Below, piece after piece: positions 17,252 to 24,606 of a DNA stretch of 64,000 bases (the first letter of the stretch is position 1; each line of letters starts with the position of its first letter). The position numbers were made by a program, and so were the translations under genes. The DNA comes from Candidatus Microgenomates bacterium (GTDB taxonomy: Bacteria; Patescibacteriota; Microgenomatia; UBA1406; HO2-37-13b), in assembly GCA_025449735.1 (NCBI GenBank), contig JANWIV010000003.1, positions 62,001 through 126,000 on the forward strand, in the 5' to 3' direction. The notes beneath the pieces are model-generated. The model searched no databases. It saw nothing but the letters and a program-made list of their open reading frames with translations, and was not told the origin of the DNA.

Positions 17252-18130
17252 TTATGTTTTCTCGAGCGCCACGATATGTTTTGACGTAAAATAAGAATCT
17301 TTAAACGTAAGAATTCTTTTTGGAATTATTATCTGCTTAAAATAATTACTTCTGGTCAAATTAACTATCACTTCCTTAAACACCGCATTTGTGAAATTAA
17401 ACTCTTTATTTAAGTTAAACATTTTTTCAGCATATCCAGGATAATTTGAAAGCAGCAACATTCCTCGTTTTTTTACAATCGCGATAAAACGATCGGTAAA
17501 TAAATTGGTTATTTCTGTTTTATTCTCTTTTTCATTTTTTAAAATTTCAGTCCAAACACTGAATAACACTGACTCTTTCTTATATATTTCTCCAGGGTTT
17601 ATTTTCAATTTTGTACAAAAATATGACAAAATTAAATCATCAAAAATATGGTTTCCTATGACCAAGGAATATGTTTGGGTGGTAGATCGAAAAAAATCAA
17701 ACTTATTCGGTTCAAGTTTGAAATTGATTTTGAACAAATTGACGAATTTGATAAGTGTTTTTAATGCGCTTTTATCGATATCAAAAAGCTTGACACGACC
17801 AGAATAGCCCGCGTAATAAAGTCCTAGCTCTACCTTTGGCGCGGATCCTGGACAAAGATCGACTATTAACTTTTGATTAGACAGTTGAAGAAATTTAAAA
17901 ATTGCTTCCCAAGATCGGCCGATTTTGTAAAACGTCAATAGATGCGCATAAAATTGTTCCGTTTTACCGGGAATGTCGAAGGTATTCTCAACAATGCCGC
18001 TGGTTTCATATTCTCCTTTTTGCAAACGGGTCAATATCGTGTCAAGATCGTACTGCAATCTTTGCTTGGCGTCAATCGACAAACGATTTTTTTTTGTGAA
18101 GTCAATAATTTTACTTGGAGCGCTAGACAT
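17252..18130 (-). CDS. Class I methyltransferase-like protein
   Basis: A 292-residue protein. LIVDLCPGSAPKVELGLYYAG near residue 87 resembles the SAM-binding motif I, followed by VKLFDIDKSAL (the acidic ribose-binding strand) and YSLVIGNHIFDDLIL (motif IV position). It is therefore probably an SAM-dependent methyltransferase, though motif I is a DLCPG variant. The ATG lies 6 nt after an extended -10 (TGC then TATAAT), so the gene starts the two-gene operon with the radical SAM protein. The substrate is unknown. Confidence 0.6.
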   Translation of the reverse strand: MSSAPSKIIDFTKKNRLSIDAKQRLQYDLDTILTRLQKGEYETSGIVENTFDIPGKTEQFYAHLLTFYKIGRSWEAIFKFLQLSNQKLIVDLCPGSAPKVELGLYYAGYSGRVKLFDIDKSALKTLIKFVNLFKINFKLEPNKFDFFRSTTQTYSLVIGNHIFDDLILSYFCTKLKINPGEIYKKESVLFSVWTEILKNEKENKTEITNLFTDRFIAIVKKRGMLLLSNYPGYAEKMFNLNKEFNFTNAVFKEVIVNLTRSNYFKQIIIPKRILTFKDSYFTSKHIVALEKT

Positions 18131-18163
18131 ACCCGTATTATAGCAGCTACATTACACCGATTT

Positions 18164-18472
18164 TTACTTTTCCCATTGAGAATGACTGACGTCGACTTTT
18201 TTTCCAGAGAACTTTACCCCTTCTTTTTTAAGAAGAGCCATCTTTGTGGTAATTCCATGGCCAGCGGAGTAGCCATGCATCGCCCCATCGCTGCCGACAA
18301 CTCGATGACAAGGGATCGTCTTCATATCGGGATTTTTGGCCATAGCGGTACCAACCGCGCGATAGGCTTTTGAATTTCCGGCCAGACGAGCGATTTGGCC
18401 ATATGTCGCCACCTTCCCTTTTGGAATTTGAGAAACTACCTTATAGACCTTGTCGTAAAAAGAGGGAATCAT
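18164..18472 (-). CDS. Alkyltransferase-like / methylated-DNA-cysteine methyltransferase domain protein
   Basis: A 102-residue protein consisting only of the C-terminal domain of the Ogt/MGMT family. It has PKGKVATYGQIARLAG (the DNA-binding helix) and the active-site IPCHRVV with an intact cysteine. It would repair O6-alkylguanine or, as in small single-domain members, flag lesions for excision repair. The Cys makes true transferase activity possible, unlike the Trp-containing ATL proteins. Two small membrane protein genes lie upstream on the same strand. Confidence 0.9.
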   Translation of the reverse strand: MIPSFYDKVYKVVSQIPKGKVATYGQIARLAGNSKAYRAVGTAMAKNPDMKTIPCHRVVGSDGAMHGYSAGHGITTKMALLKKEGVKFSGKKVDVSHSQWEK

Positions 18473-18480
18473 GTTTGAGT

Positions 18481-18651
18481 TTAAAAATTATTAGAAAGTT
18501 TATAGCCAACGATGATACCAATAATGCCGCCGATAGCGCCTAAGAAAACTGAGGTAAAAGAAAAAGCACTTACACCAAATAAAACTGGCAAATAACTACC
18601 GATAAGAGAGCCTATGGTCACAAAAATCATGATGGTTGATTTGGCCGACAT
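18481..18651 (-). CDS. Small membrane protein, 56 residues
   Basis: This frame runs from ATG at 18651 to TAA at 18481. The product has two hydrophobic helices (ISTIMIFVTIGSLIGSY-like and FLGAIGGIIGIIVGYKL) separated by a short polar turn. An extended -10 (TGC then TATACT) sits 6 nt upstream of the ATG. The glycine-rich second helix resembles small membrane-channel or glycine-zipper proteins, but I cannot name a family. Confidence 0.55.
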   Translation of the reverse strand: MSAKSTIMIFVTIGSLIGSYLPVLFGVSAFSFTSVFLGAIGGIIGIIVGYKLSNNF

Positions 18652-18673
18652 AGTTCAAGTATAGCAGAGTTAA

Positions 18674-18853
18674 TTATTGTTGATTGTAGTAGGAACCAGT
18701 GGGATTGCTATTGTCATAACCACCCTTTTTCGCGAGCACAAAGTAGTAGATTAGGCCATAGACAAGGCCACCAATGATGATATAGATAGCGACCCATTGC
18801 CACATTGGGCGTTTGCCATATCCATAGCTTTTTTTAGTAGAATCTTGCGCCAT
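18674..18853 (-). CDS. Small single-pass membrane protein, 59 residues
   Basis: This frame runs from ATG at 18853 to TAA at 18674. A basic N-terminus (SYGYGKRPMWQW) precedes one helix, VAIYIIIGGLVYGLIYYFV, followed by a polar, Tyr/Asn/Gln-rich tail. The KRP-W-Q-W segment before a single helix recalls small hypothetical proteins common in Patescibacteria. The function is unknown. Confidence 0.55.
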   Translation of the reverse strand: MAQDSTKKSYGYGKRPMWQWVAIYIIIGGLVYGLIYYFVLAKKGGYDNSNPTGSYYNQQ

Positions 18854-18921
18854 AGAAATATGTTAGTCGCAAAATAAAACAATGTCAAGACAAAAATTAC
18901 ATTACGAACTCTACTCTCCAC

Positions 18922-18959
18922 TTGACAAATGAAAGAGTCTGTTATAACATTGTTATAAT
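18922..18959 (+). promoter_or_regulatory. Promoter and candidate operator of the AbrB-Doc module
   Basis: A consensus TTGACA (18922-18927) is followed by two overlapping -10 candidates, TATAAC (18943-18948) and TATAAT (18954-18959). The heptamer GTTATAA occurs at 18941 and again at 18952, 11 bp apart (about one helical turn). Two identical half-sites over the -10 region suit autoregulation by the AbrB-type antitoxin encoded directly downstream. Confidence 0.5.
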
Positions 18960-18977
18960 TAGAAATTAAATTTAAAT

Positions 18978-19223
18978 ATGATGCAAAAAGTTATTCAGGT
19001 AGGCAATTCATTGGGGATTGTTATACCAAAAGAATTGGCTAAAAAAAGTGGCCTCAAGGCAGGCTCTAATGTTTATATCCAAAAAGACCCAAATGGTCCT
19101 AGCATTGTAATAAACAGCAAATCTCGGGTATTTGATTCATCGATAACCCCTGATTTTTTAAGAATTGTCAGTGGAATAAATAAAAAATATGGCCCGGCGC
19201 TAAAAGAGCTGGCGGGTAAATAA
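18978..19223 (+). CDS. AbrB/MazE-type antitoxin
   Basis: An 81-residue protein. The N-terminal swapped-hairpin domain reads KVIQVGNSLGIVIPKELAKKSGLKAG, a textbook SpoVT-AbrB DNA-binding fold, followed by a C-terminal tail that would neutralise the toxin. ATG codons at 18978 and 18981 are both possible starts; the second gives the usual MQKVIQVGNS beginning. It precedes a Doc-type toxin gene by 4 bp, and two heptamer repeats over the promoter suggest autorepression. Confidence 0.85.
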   Translation: MMQKVIQVGNSLGIVIPKELAKKSGLKAGSNVYIQKDPNGPSIVINSKSRVFDSSITPDFLRIVSGINKKYGPALKELAGK

Positions 19224-19227
19224 TAAT

Positions 19228-19623
19228 GTGGATGAAAACACAGTTTTCCTTACTCTCGAACAAATACTGCTGATCCATGAAGACCAAATCGATAAATATG
19301 GTGGTGGTCATGGAGTACGCGATTTTGGCCTATTGGAATCAGCAATAATGCGGCCGCAAACCAGTTTTGGCGGAGTTTTTCTTTATGTGACCATTTTTGA
19401 AAAAGCGACCGCTCTAATGCATTCCCTTCTTCTGAATCATCCCTTTCTTGATGGCAATAAACGAACCGCGACAGTTGCTGTCCTGGCATTTCTTGAAATT
19501 AACGAGTTTGAAATAAATGCCACCCAAAAAGAGATCGTCAATTTAGCACACGATGTCGAGAATAAAAAAATGTCACAGAAGAAATTGATAACCTGGCTTA
19601 AAAAACATTCCCGCAAAATCTAA
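19228..19623 (+). CDS. Doc-type Fic toxin
   Basis: A 131-residue Fic/Doc-fold protein. NHPFLDGNKRTATVAVLAFL at about residues 70-89 is the Doc catalytic loop (HPFxDGNKRT), which in Doc transfers phosphate to elongation factor Tu and stops translation. The start is GTG at 19228, four bases after the antitoxin stop. Pairing Doc with an AbrB-like antitoxin, rather than Phd, is a known variation. It ends within 4 bp of the convergent MFS gene. Confidence 0.88.
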   Translation: MDENTVFLTLEQILLIHEDQIDKYGGGHGVRDFGLLESAIMRPQTSFGGVFLYVTIFEKATALMHSLLLNHPFLDGNKRTATVAVLAFLEINEFEINATQKEIVNLAHDVENKKMSQKKLITWLKKHSRKI

Positions 19624-20804
19624 AAAGCCGATTCTTTTTTGATCCCCGGTCGCAGAATCCTTAAGGAGAGTAAAAAGCAAATAATTATAAAAAAGCTTCC
19701 TAATAAAAAAGGCAGTGGAATGGCAATTGTCGCTACTGCCCCACCAATTATTGGACCAGAAATCATCCCCAAACTTTGATAAGAGGCGTTTAGCCCCATT
19801 ATTGATCCCTGGCTCTTGGCATCGGCCTCTTGCGAAAGAATCGTTGAAATTAAAGTTTGGGCGATACTGTTTGAAAAAGCTAAAATCAAAGAAGCGAGTA
19901 TAAAAGCCGGTAGGGTTCTTGAGAAATACATTATCATAAATGAAATAGAAATAAAAATTAATGAACTAGAAAAGGCACGCTTAATACCAAATTTTTTTGA
20001 AACGCGAGCCACTAGAAAAGTTTGCGTTATCAGACCCACAACACCAAACATAGTAAATAACATTGCATTTTGTGATTGAGTGACCTTCAAAATATTCATG
20101 GTGAATGGTTGAAATCCATAAATAATGGCACAAGAAAATGCCAACATGAATATTAGAGTAATCATAAATGTGGCACCAACATTGGGATCAAATAAGGTGT
20201 GCCATAATTTTGGTAGGTCAAATAATTTACCATGCCTAACCTCATTCATATGTTTATTGGTTTCTGGTAAATATAAAAAGGCCAATAAAGCAGCGATAGT
20301 AGTTATTATACCGGCAATTATAAAAGGTACTGTTTGTCCAAATCCCACTGTAAGAGCGGCAATTGCCGGACCAAAAACAAACCCAAAACTAAAAGCGGCG
20401 CCAATTATTCCGAAAGCACGAGCTCTATCCTCGGGTTTGGTGGTATCTGAAATGACCGCAAAGGCAACGGGAATATTACCTGCAGTCAAGCCATCAAGAG
20501 CTCGAGCCAAAAAAAGAAATATCACATTTGGCGCGTAGGCCATCAGGAAAAAGGAGCCTGCTGTCCCTATAATTGAACTAATTAGAAGCGGTCGGCGGCC
20601 ATATTTATCAGATAACCTCCCTATAATTGGCGTACTGATAAACTGACAAATTGAAAATAACGCGAACAAAAGTCCGTTTTGAAAATCGGTCAGTCCAAAT
20701 TTTTTAGAATAAGCATAGAGGATCGGAATAATAATTCCGTATCCGAGCATATTAACCAAGGCAACAAGCGCGACGATAAATAAATTGCGATTGCTTCTTA
20801 ACAT
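19620..20804 (-). CDS. Major facilitator superfamily transporter, TetA-like
   Basis: A 394-residue protein with 12 predicted helices. GRLSDKYGRRPLLI between helices 2 and 3 is the MFS signature motif A, and ALDGLTAGNIPVAFAVISD is motif B-like. It is a drug:H+ antiporter-type family member resembling the tetracycline-efflux group. The substrate cannot be told, and no regulator is adjacent. The 3' end overlaps the convergent Doc gene by 4 bp. Confidence 0.85.
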   Translation of the reverse strand: MLRSNRNLFIVALVALVNMLGYGIIIPILYAYSKKFGLTDFQNGLLFALFSICQFISTPIIGRLSDKYGRRPLLISSIIGTAGSFFLMAYAPNVIFLFLARALDGLTAGNIPVAFAVISDTTKPEDRARAFGIIGAAFSFGFVFGPAIAALTVGFGQTVPFIIAGIITTIAALLAFLYLPETNKHMNEVRHGKLFDLPKLWHTLFDPNVGATFMITLIFMLAFSCAIIYGFQPFTMNILKVTQSQNAMLFTMFGVVGLITQTFLVARVSKKFGIKRAFSSSLIFISISFMIMYFSRTLPAFILASLILAFSNSIAQTLISTILSQEADAKSQGSIMGLNASYQSLGMISGPIIGGAVATIAIPLPFLLGSFFIIICFLLSLRILRPGIKKESAF

Positions 20805-20882
20805 ATAAATTTGAAAGTCATTTTAATTACATTTAATTCTAAACAAAAAATCTTGAGTATAGATATCAAAATAAGGATTTAA

Positions 20883-21305
20883 TTAAGCTTTCTCGCTTTT
20901 ACTGCGGTTTAAATTCAACTTAATGCTTAATAAAGCAATCGAAATCATTATAAACTGACAACCAATACAAACCGGACAAATTACCTTCAATTGAAAAAGC
21001 TCGATATAGGCAATCCCTAGACAAAAAATCAAACCAAATAAGGCTGCGCCCAAAAGAATTCTTTGATACTTTTTTAAGATCGCGATCATAATGGTAATAT
21101 ATCCAATAAGCCCAATGAGAGGTGTCGAAATACCAAACGTTTTCGCCACCGCTCCAGAAATAACCGCATCACAATTAATGATGCTATTGACATAACAGGG
21201 TTGAAAGGTAGGGCGAAATATCTGTTGATATAGCAAATAAACAGATAATAAAATTCCAAAAAAAGCCAAGACTTTAAGTAAAAAATATATTTTAGATTGT
21301 GACAA
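20883..21305 (-). CDS. Vitamin K epoxide reductase family protein (VKOR)
   Basis: A 140-residue membrane protein with four helices. Cys37 and Cys45 lie in the first external loop (QPCYVNSIINCD), the conserved Ser/Thr region follows (GISTPLIG), and the active-site pair is Cys110-Pro-Val-Cys113. VKOR homologues oxidise a periplasmic thioredoxin-like protein using quinone. This is the second thiol oxidase in the window after the DsbB-like protein. No thioredoxin domain is fused. Confidence 0.88.
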   Translation of the reverse strand: MSQSKIYFLLKVLAFFGILLSVYLLYQQIFRPTFQPCYVNSIINCDAVISGAVAKTFGISTPLIGLIGYITIMIAILKKYQRILLGAALFGLIFCLGIAYIELFQLKVICPVCIGCQFIMISIALLSIKLNLNRSKSEKA

Positions 21306-21325
21306 ATTTAATTAGGTAATAAAAT

Positions 21326-21344
21326 GATAATGATAACTATTTGG
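21326..21344. promoter_or_regulatory. Fur-box-like sequence upstream of the VKOR gene
   Basis: GATAATGATAACTATTTGG matches the classical 19-bp Fur consensus at about 14 of 19 positions by hand count, and lies between the divergent VKOR and DUF5661 genes. No Fur gene is in the window. The region is AT-rich, so a chance match is quite possible. Confidence 0.2.
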
Positions 21345-21380
21345 TTTTTACCATTTAAACATATATAATTAATTAGATCA

Positions 21381-21635
21381 ATGAACAAATCATTTACCAG
21401 TGATGAGGCAAAGAATATTGGCGAGCAACTAGGTATTGATTGGTCCAATTTTGATATTGAACAATTCCGAATGGGAATGGATGTCGAGCTTGAGCACGGC
21501 AATGATAATCTCCAAACTAATGTCACGAATAACGATCCGTTGACAACTGGTAAGATCGCCCTGGCTCACTTAAATGAGTTTCCCGATTATTACACTCGAC
21601 TCAAAAAAATGGAAGCTGAAGCTGAAGCGCGATAA
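21381..21635 (+). CDS. DUF5661 family protein
   Basis: An 84-residue acidic protein with FTSDEAKNIGEQLGIDW, FRMGMDVELEHG, LTTGKIALAHLNEFPDYY and TRLKKMEAEA. I recognise this pattern as DUF5661, common in Patescibacteria and phage-related contigs. The invariant His/Glu-rich centre (VELEHG and AHLNEFPDYY) suggests a metal site, but the function is unknown. A VOC-family gene follows 3 bp later. Confidence 0.75.
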   Translation: MNKSFTSDEAKNIGEQLGIDWSNFDIEQFRMGMDVELEHGNDNLQTNVTNNDPLTTGKIALAHLNEFPDYYTRLKKMEAEAEAR

Positions 21636-21638
21636 AAA

Positions 21639-22124
21639 ATGCAAAAAATAACACCATGTCTGTGGTTTGATGATAAAGCTGAAGAAGCTGTCAATTTTTA
21701 CGTTTCGTTGTTTGAAAATTCCAAGATTCACAGCACCACTCGATACGATGAAGCCAGTGCCAAAGTGTCCGGTCAACCGGTAGGGACAGTGCTAACTGTA
21801 GAATTTGAACTAAATGGTCAGAAATTCCTCGCCATGAATGGCGGTCCACTTTTCAAATTTAGCGAGGCAATTTCTTTCATCATTAATTGTGAGACTCAAG
21901 AAGAAGTTGATCGGCTCTGGGAAGCATTATCAGCCGTGCCGGAATCGGAGCAATGCGGTTGGCTTAAAGATAAATTTGGGCTTAGTTGGCAAATAGTCCC
22001 CACTAGATTAAACGAGCTCCTAACTGATCCTGATTCACTTAAATCGGGGCGAGTCATGCAGGCAATGTTGCTCATGAAAAAGATTGATATCGCCCTCCTT
22101 GAAAAAGCCGCGGCCGGAGAATGA
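21639..22124 (+). CDS. PhnB-like VOC superfamily protein
   Basis: A 161-residue protein with ITPCLWFDDKAEEAVNFYVSLF at the N-terminus, GTVLTVEFELNGQKFLAMNGG in the middle and CGWLKDKFGLSWQIVP near the end. These are the hallmarks of the PhnB / 3-dmu-9_3-mt branch of the vicinal oxygen chelate fold. The family's reaction is poorly defined. Metal ligands typical of active glyoxalases are not evident. It probably shares a transcript with the preceding DUF5661 gene. Confidence 0.85.
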   Translation: MQKITPCLWFDDKAEEAVNFYVSLFENSKIHSTTRYDEASAKVSGQPVGTVLTVEFELNGQKFLAMNGGPLFKFSEAISFIINCETQEEVDRLWEALSAVPESEQCGWLKDKFGLSWQIVPTRLNELLTDPDSLKSGRVMQAMLLMKKIDIALLEKAAAGE

Positions 22125-22153
22125 GGCTATCTTCATGGTATAATTAGACTCTA

Positions 22154-22612
22154 ATGAATTCCTCAGAGAGATCAGGTAATGTAACTGTTGTGTCTACGCT
22201 TCATGCCAACAAAGAAAGGCAGTTATTTATAGAAGTATTTGACAAAAATTATGATGCTTTATTTGATTTTCATGCTCGCGTCGAAGGATCGAATCAGAGA
22301 GCAGAAGTAGTCTCAACAAGGGTAATGGAGCAATTTCAACTTGATTTATATGGGGGTATTTATTTCAATAGAAGCGACCTCCGTGTGCATTTATATCGCA
22401 CCGCGGTTGCTATCCCCGAATCTACTGAAATAGTTCCACGGGAGCTTTATCCTAATTATTCCCAATTTGAAAGAAGTGTTCGTCAGATCCTCGCCCTTAA
22501 GTATGGAGTTGGTTTAACCGATGCAGAAATTGGCGCAGTTGTCAGAAAAAAACCAAAAGAAATAAAAGCAATGATTGATGACATCAAATCAAGGACAATC
22601 CTCCCTACCTAG
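22154..22612 (+). CDS. Divergent ECF sigma factor-like protein (tentative)
   Basis: A 152-residue protein. Residues 25-60 (FIEVFDKNYDALFDFHARVE, then AEVVSTRVMEQFQLD) resemble sigma-70 region 2. The C-terminal part, ALKYGVGLTDAEIGAVVRKK followed by PKEIKAMIDDIKSR, resembles the region 4 helix-turn-helix of ECF sigma factors. The usual DEDLVQE-type acidic core is degraded, so core binding is uncertain. An extended -10 (TGG then TATAAT) lies 9 nt upstream of the ATG. The fold resemblance is by eye only. Confidence 0.4.
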   Translation: MNSSERSGNVTVVSTLHANKERQLFIEVFDKNYDALFDFHARVEGSNQRAEVVSTRVMEQFQLDLYGGIYFNRSDLRVHLYRTAVAIPESTEIVPRELYPNYSQFERSVRQILALKYGVGLTDAEIGAVVRKKPKEIKAMIDDIKSRTILPT

Positions 22613-22997
22613 CTATTGGCTGAAGCATCCCAATACCATTTCCTTCGGTGTCGCGGATCATCACAAATCGACCAATCCCAGGAATGTCCATTGGTATCCC
22701 CGCTAATTTGCCGCCGGCTTTTTTGACGATTGTCATTTGTTGATCAAGATCATCAACCGCGATGACAATATGAGGAATTTTTCCAAAGGGTCCTTTTTTG
22801 AAAAACCCGCCATTAATCGCCCCTTTTTTCAAATGCATCCCCTTTTTATCGACCGGCGAGGTATTGGCGAGTAAATAATTTCCAAATTCTTCTCCCATTT
22901 GAGTCATCTGCCAACCAAAAGCAGTTTCATAAAATTTCTTCACCCGCTTATTATTGACTGAGGGCATTTCAAAATGGACCACGGGACTCATTTTCAT
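22605..22997 (-). CDS. VOC family protein (glyoxalase-like)
   Basis: A 130-residue protein with VVHFEMPSVNNKRVKKFYETAFGW, HIVIAVDDLDQQMTIVKKAGG and MIRDTEGNGIGMLQP. This is the paired beta-alpha-beta-beta-beta layout of VOC proteins. The His near residue 8 and the terminal Glu/Asp (DTEGN) could bind metal. It is similar to predicted enzymes annotated as glyoxalase/bleomycin resistance proteins. It ends inside the convergent sigma-like gene (8-bp overlap). Confidence 0.85.
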   Translation of the reverse strand: MKMSPVVHFEMPSVNNKRVKKFYETAFGWQMTQMGEEFGNYLLANTSPVDKKGMHLKKGAINGGFFKKGPFGKIPHIVIAVDDLDQQMTIVKKAGGKLAGIPMDIPGIGRFVMIRDTEGNGIGMLQPIAR

Positions 22998-23026
22998 AAT
23001 TGTTTAAGAATAATTGATAACAAAAA

Positions 23027-23401
23027 TTAGGCGTCGACAAGAACCTCAAAACCACCATAGGCCATACGCTTAAGATCAAATGGCATTGCCTTATCTTTAT
23101 ATTTTTCCGGATCCATCTCAGGATCGCTCATCACTTTCTTATTAACTTCATCCCGATGCTTTTTAGATTTAAAGACTATATATGAAAAAATCACTAATTC
23201 ACCTTTCCTTAATTTGGTAATTTCAGGAAAAGTGGCTACTTTCTCGCCCCCCATATCGGGACTTAAATCATCTCCAACACATTCCATATATTCCAAGGCA
23301 CCATATTTTTTCCATATTTTAGATCCCTCGATAGCCATTTTTTTATAAGCAGGAAGATTTTTTTTGGGGACGACGAGGACAAAACCATCAACATATTTCA
23401 T
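23027..23401 (-). CDS. DUF1428 family protein
   Basis: A 124-residue protein beginning MKYVDGFVLVVPKKNLPAYKKMA, with IFSYIVFKSKKHRDEVNKKVM and PFDLKRMAYGGFEVLV. This is the dimeric alpha-beta barrel family DUF1428 (YbaA-like). The function is unknown. A TATAAT box lies 8 nt upstream of the ATG. The neighbouring VOC gene on the same strand may be co-transcribed. Confidence 0.85.
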   Translation of the reverse strand: MKYVDGFVLVVPKKNLPAYKKMAIEGSKIWKKYGALEYMECVGDDLSPDMGGEKVATFPEITKLRKGELVIFSYIVFKSKKHRDEVNKKVMSDPEMDPEKYKDKAMPFDLKRMAYGGFEVLVDA

Positions 23402-23440
23402 ACAGCAGAATTATATCAAAAACATAGATTTTGTTAACAG

Positions 23441-23773
23441 TTATGATTTTGCCTTAGGAGATTTGAAGACAAAATAAGATTTACCGGTTTCGTTATAACC
23501 AGGTCTGACGTAGTTGACTTCCCAACCTGAAGCTCTATATACTTCCTCGACATTTAACCACCCTTTTTTATACACTTCATCAATATCTAGACCCACTTCT
23601 TTTAACATTGATACCACATCATCTTGCATCACAGTGCTTACCCCTGCTGAGAATTTTTGGGTAATTAGAGTATTAAAGGTTGCGAAGATTGCATCGGGGA
23701 ATAATTCAATTTTGTTATCCACAATGTCTTCGGGTCTTATAGGTTGGATGCTGTTTGGGTTTTCTTGACTCAC
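23441..23773 (-). CDS. Hypothetical protein
   Basis: A protein of about 110 residues starting at GTG 23773 (VSQENPNSIQ). A longer TTG start at 23812 is unlikely, because TTGACA there and TAAACT 17 bp downstream form a promoter and the TTG belongs to the -35 box. The protein contains IELFPDAIFATFNTLITQKF and GWEVNYVRPGYNETGKSYFVF. It looks globular, with a helical middle and a beta C-terminus. I do not recognise it. Confidence 0.6.
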   Translation of the reverse strand: MSQENPNSIQPIRPEDIVDNKIELFPDAIFATFNTLITQKFSAGVSTVMQDDVVSMLKEVGLDIDEVYKKGWLNVEEVYRASGWEVNYVRPGYNETGKSYFVFKSPKAKS

Positions 23774-23902
23774 GGTATTAATTAGTTTAGCATATAAACC
23801 TGACTTTGTCAACTACTATAAGGTTATTTTTCTTATTTTTCTGGAATTACAAAATCGATAATTTAACTTATTTAAGAGGCAATCACTTCGTTTCCAATAA
23901 CT

Positions 23903-24298
23903 TTATTCTGTGGTCTCACCATCAAAATGTTCTTTGTCTTCTTGCGCCACTTCTTTGGTTGCGTGAATAGTTTTGTCTTTATGATGAGGTGGACAATATA
24001 AAGTATAAAGCTTAAGCGGTTCGCTATTGGAAGTATTATTTACATTATGCTGACTGCCTGCTGGCACTACGACCACGTCTCCTGCTTTTACTAAGTACTC
24101 TTCTGCGTCAATCACAACTCTACCCTGGCCTGATTCGAAGCGGAAAAATTGGTCAACATCGTGTACTTCTTGCCCAATTTCATCACTAGGTAAAATATTC
24201 ATGATCACCAATTGAGTGTTTCTTGCCGTATAAAGAACTTGGCGAAAGTTGCTATTATTATCAAGCGCCGAATCTATTGAAGTATGGAAACCTTTCAT
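23903..24298 (-). CDS. Cupin-domain protein
   Basis: A 131-residue single cupin. FRFESGQGRVVID and GDVVVVPAGSQHNVNNTS are the two conserved cupin motifs, with a C-terminal tail HHKDKTIHATKEVA. The His residues of motif 1 (EIGQEVHDVDQFFR) and motif 2 could hold a metal. Similar proteins are annotated as mannose-6-phosphate isomerase-like cupins. An extended -10 (TGG then TATAAT) lies 6 nt upstream of the ATG. Confidence 0.85.
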   Translation of the reverse strand: MKGFHTSIDSALDNNSNFRQVLYTARNTQLVIMNILPSDEIGQEVHDVDQFFRFESGQGRVVIDAEEYLVKAGDVVVVPAGSQHNVNNTSNSEPLKLYTLYCPPHHKDKTIHATKEVAQEDKEHFDGETTE

Positions 24299-24315
24299 AG
24301 CTAAATTATACCACT

Positions 24316-24528
24316 TTACTTACCAAATGAAGTTTTCTTGATGACCGCCCCTTTTTTATCATAAGTAACCCATTCACCGACTTGCTGGTTTTTTTCAAAA
24401 TAACCCGATCTCATCTTGCTACCATCGCGTCTGAACCATTCCCAATAACCTTCGCAAATTTTCCCCTCCATCGTCCCCTTGGCCCATATGCTGCCATCCT
24501 TATGATAGACGATATGTCGTTTTTTCAT
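24316..24528 (-). CDS. MORN-repeat (YwqK-like) protein
   Basis: A 70-residue protein composed of about three MORN-like repeats: YHKDGSIWAKGTMEGKICEG, FRRDGSKMRSGYFEKN and TYDKKGAVIKKTSF. The repeats form beta-hairpins for protein or lipid contact. Short proteins of this type are sometimes annotated YwqK antitoxins, but no toxin gene is adjacent. TAAAAT lies 8 nt upstream of the ATG. Confidence 0.75.
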   Translation of the reverse strand: MKKRHIVYHKDGSIWAKGTMEGKICEGYWEWFRRDGSKMRSGYFEKNQQVGEWVTYDKKGAVIKKTSFGK

Positions 24529-24554
24529 GTCTATTTATTTTAACAAAAAAATTG

Positions 24555-24588
24555 GTGGGGCTCGACTGATCTCTCAGTCGAGCCCCAC
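24555..24588 (-). terminator. Rho-independent terminator of the GC-rich cassette
   Basis: A perfect 15-bp GC-rich stem (24555-24569 with 24574-24588) with a TCTC loop on the plus strand. On the minus strand it is followed by CAATTTTTTTG, giving the U-run. It lies 18 bp after the stop of the 24607-25788 gene. Confidence 0.85.
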
Positions 24589-24606
24589 TTGAAAAAGCTG
24601 ACGACC

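Noticed and set aside
23774-23812. TTG start at 23812 for the hypothetical protein
   Set aside because: TTGACA overlaps that codon as a -35 box with TAAACT 17 bp downstream, so the start is more likely GTG 23773.
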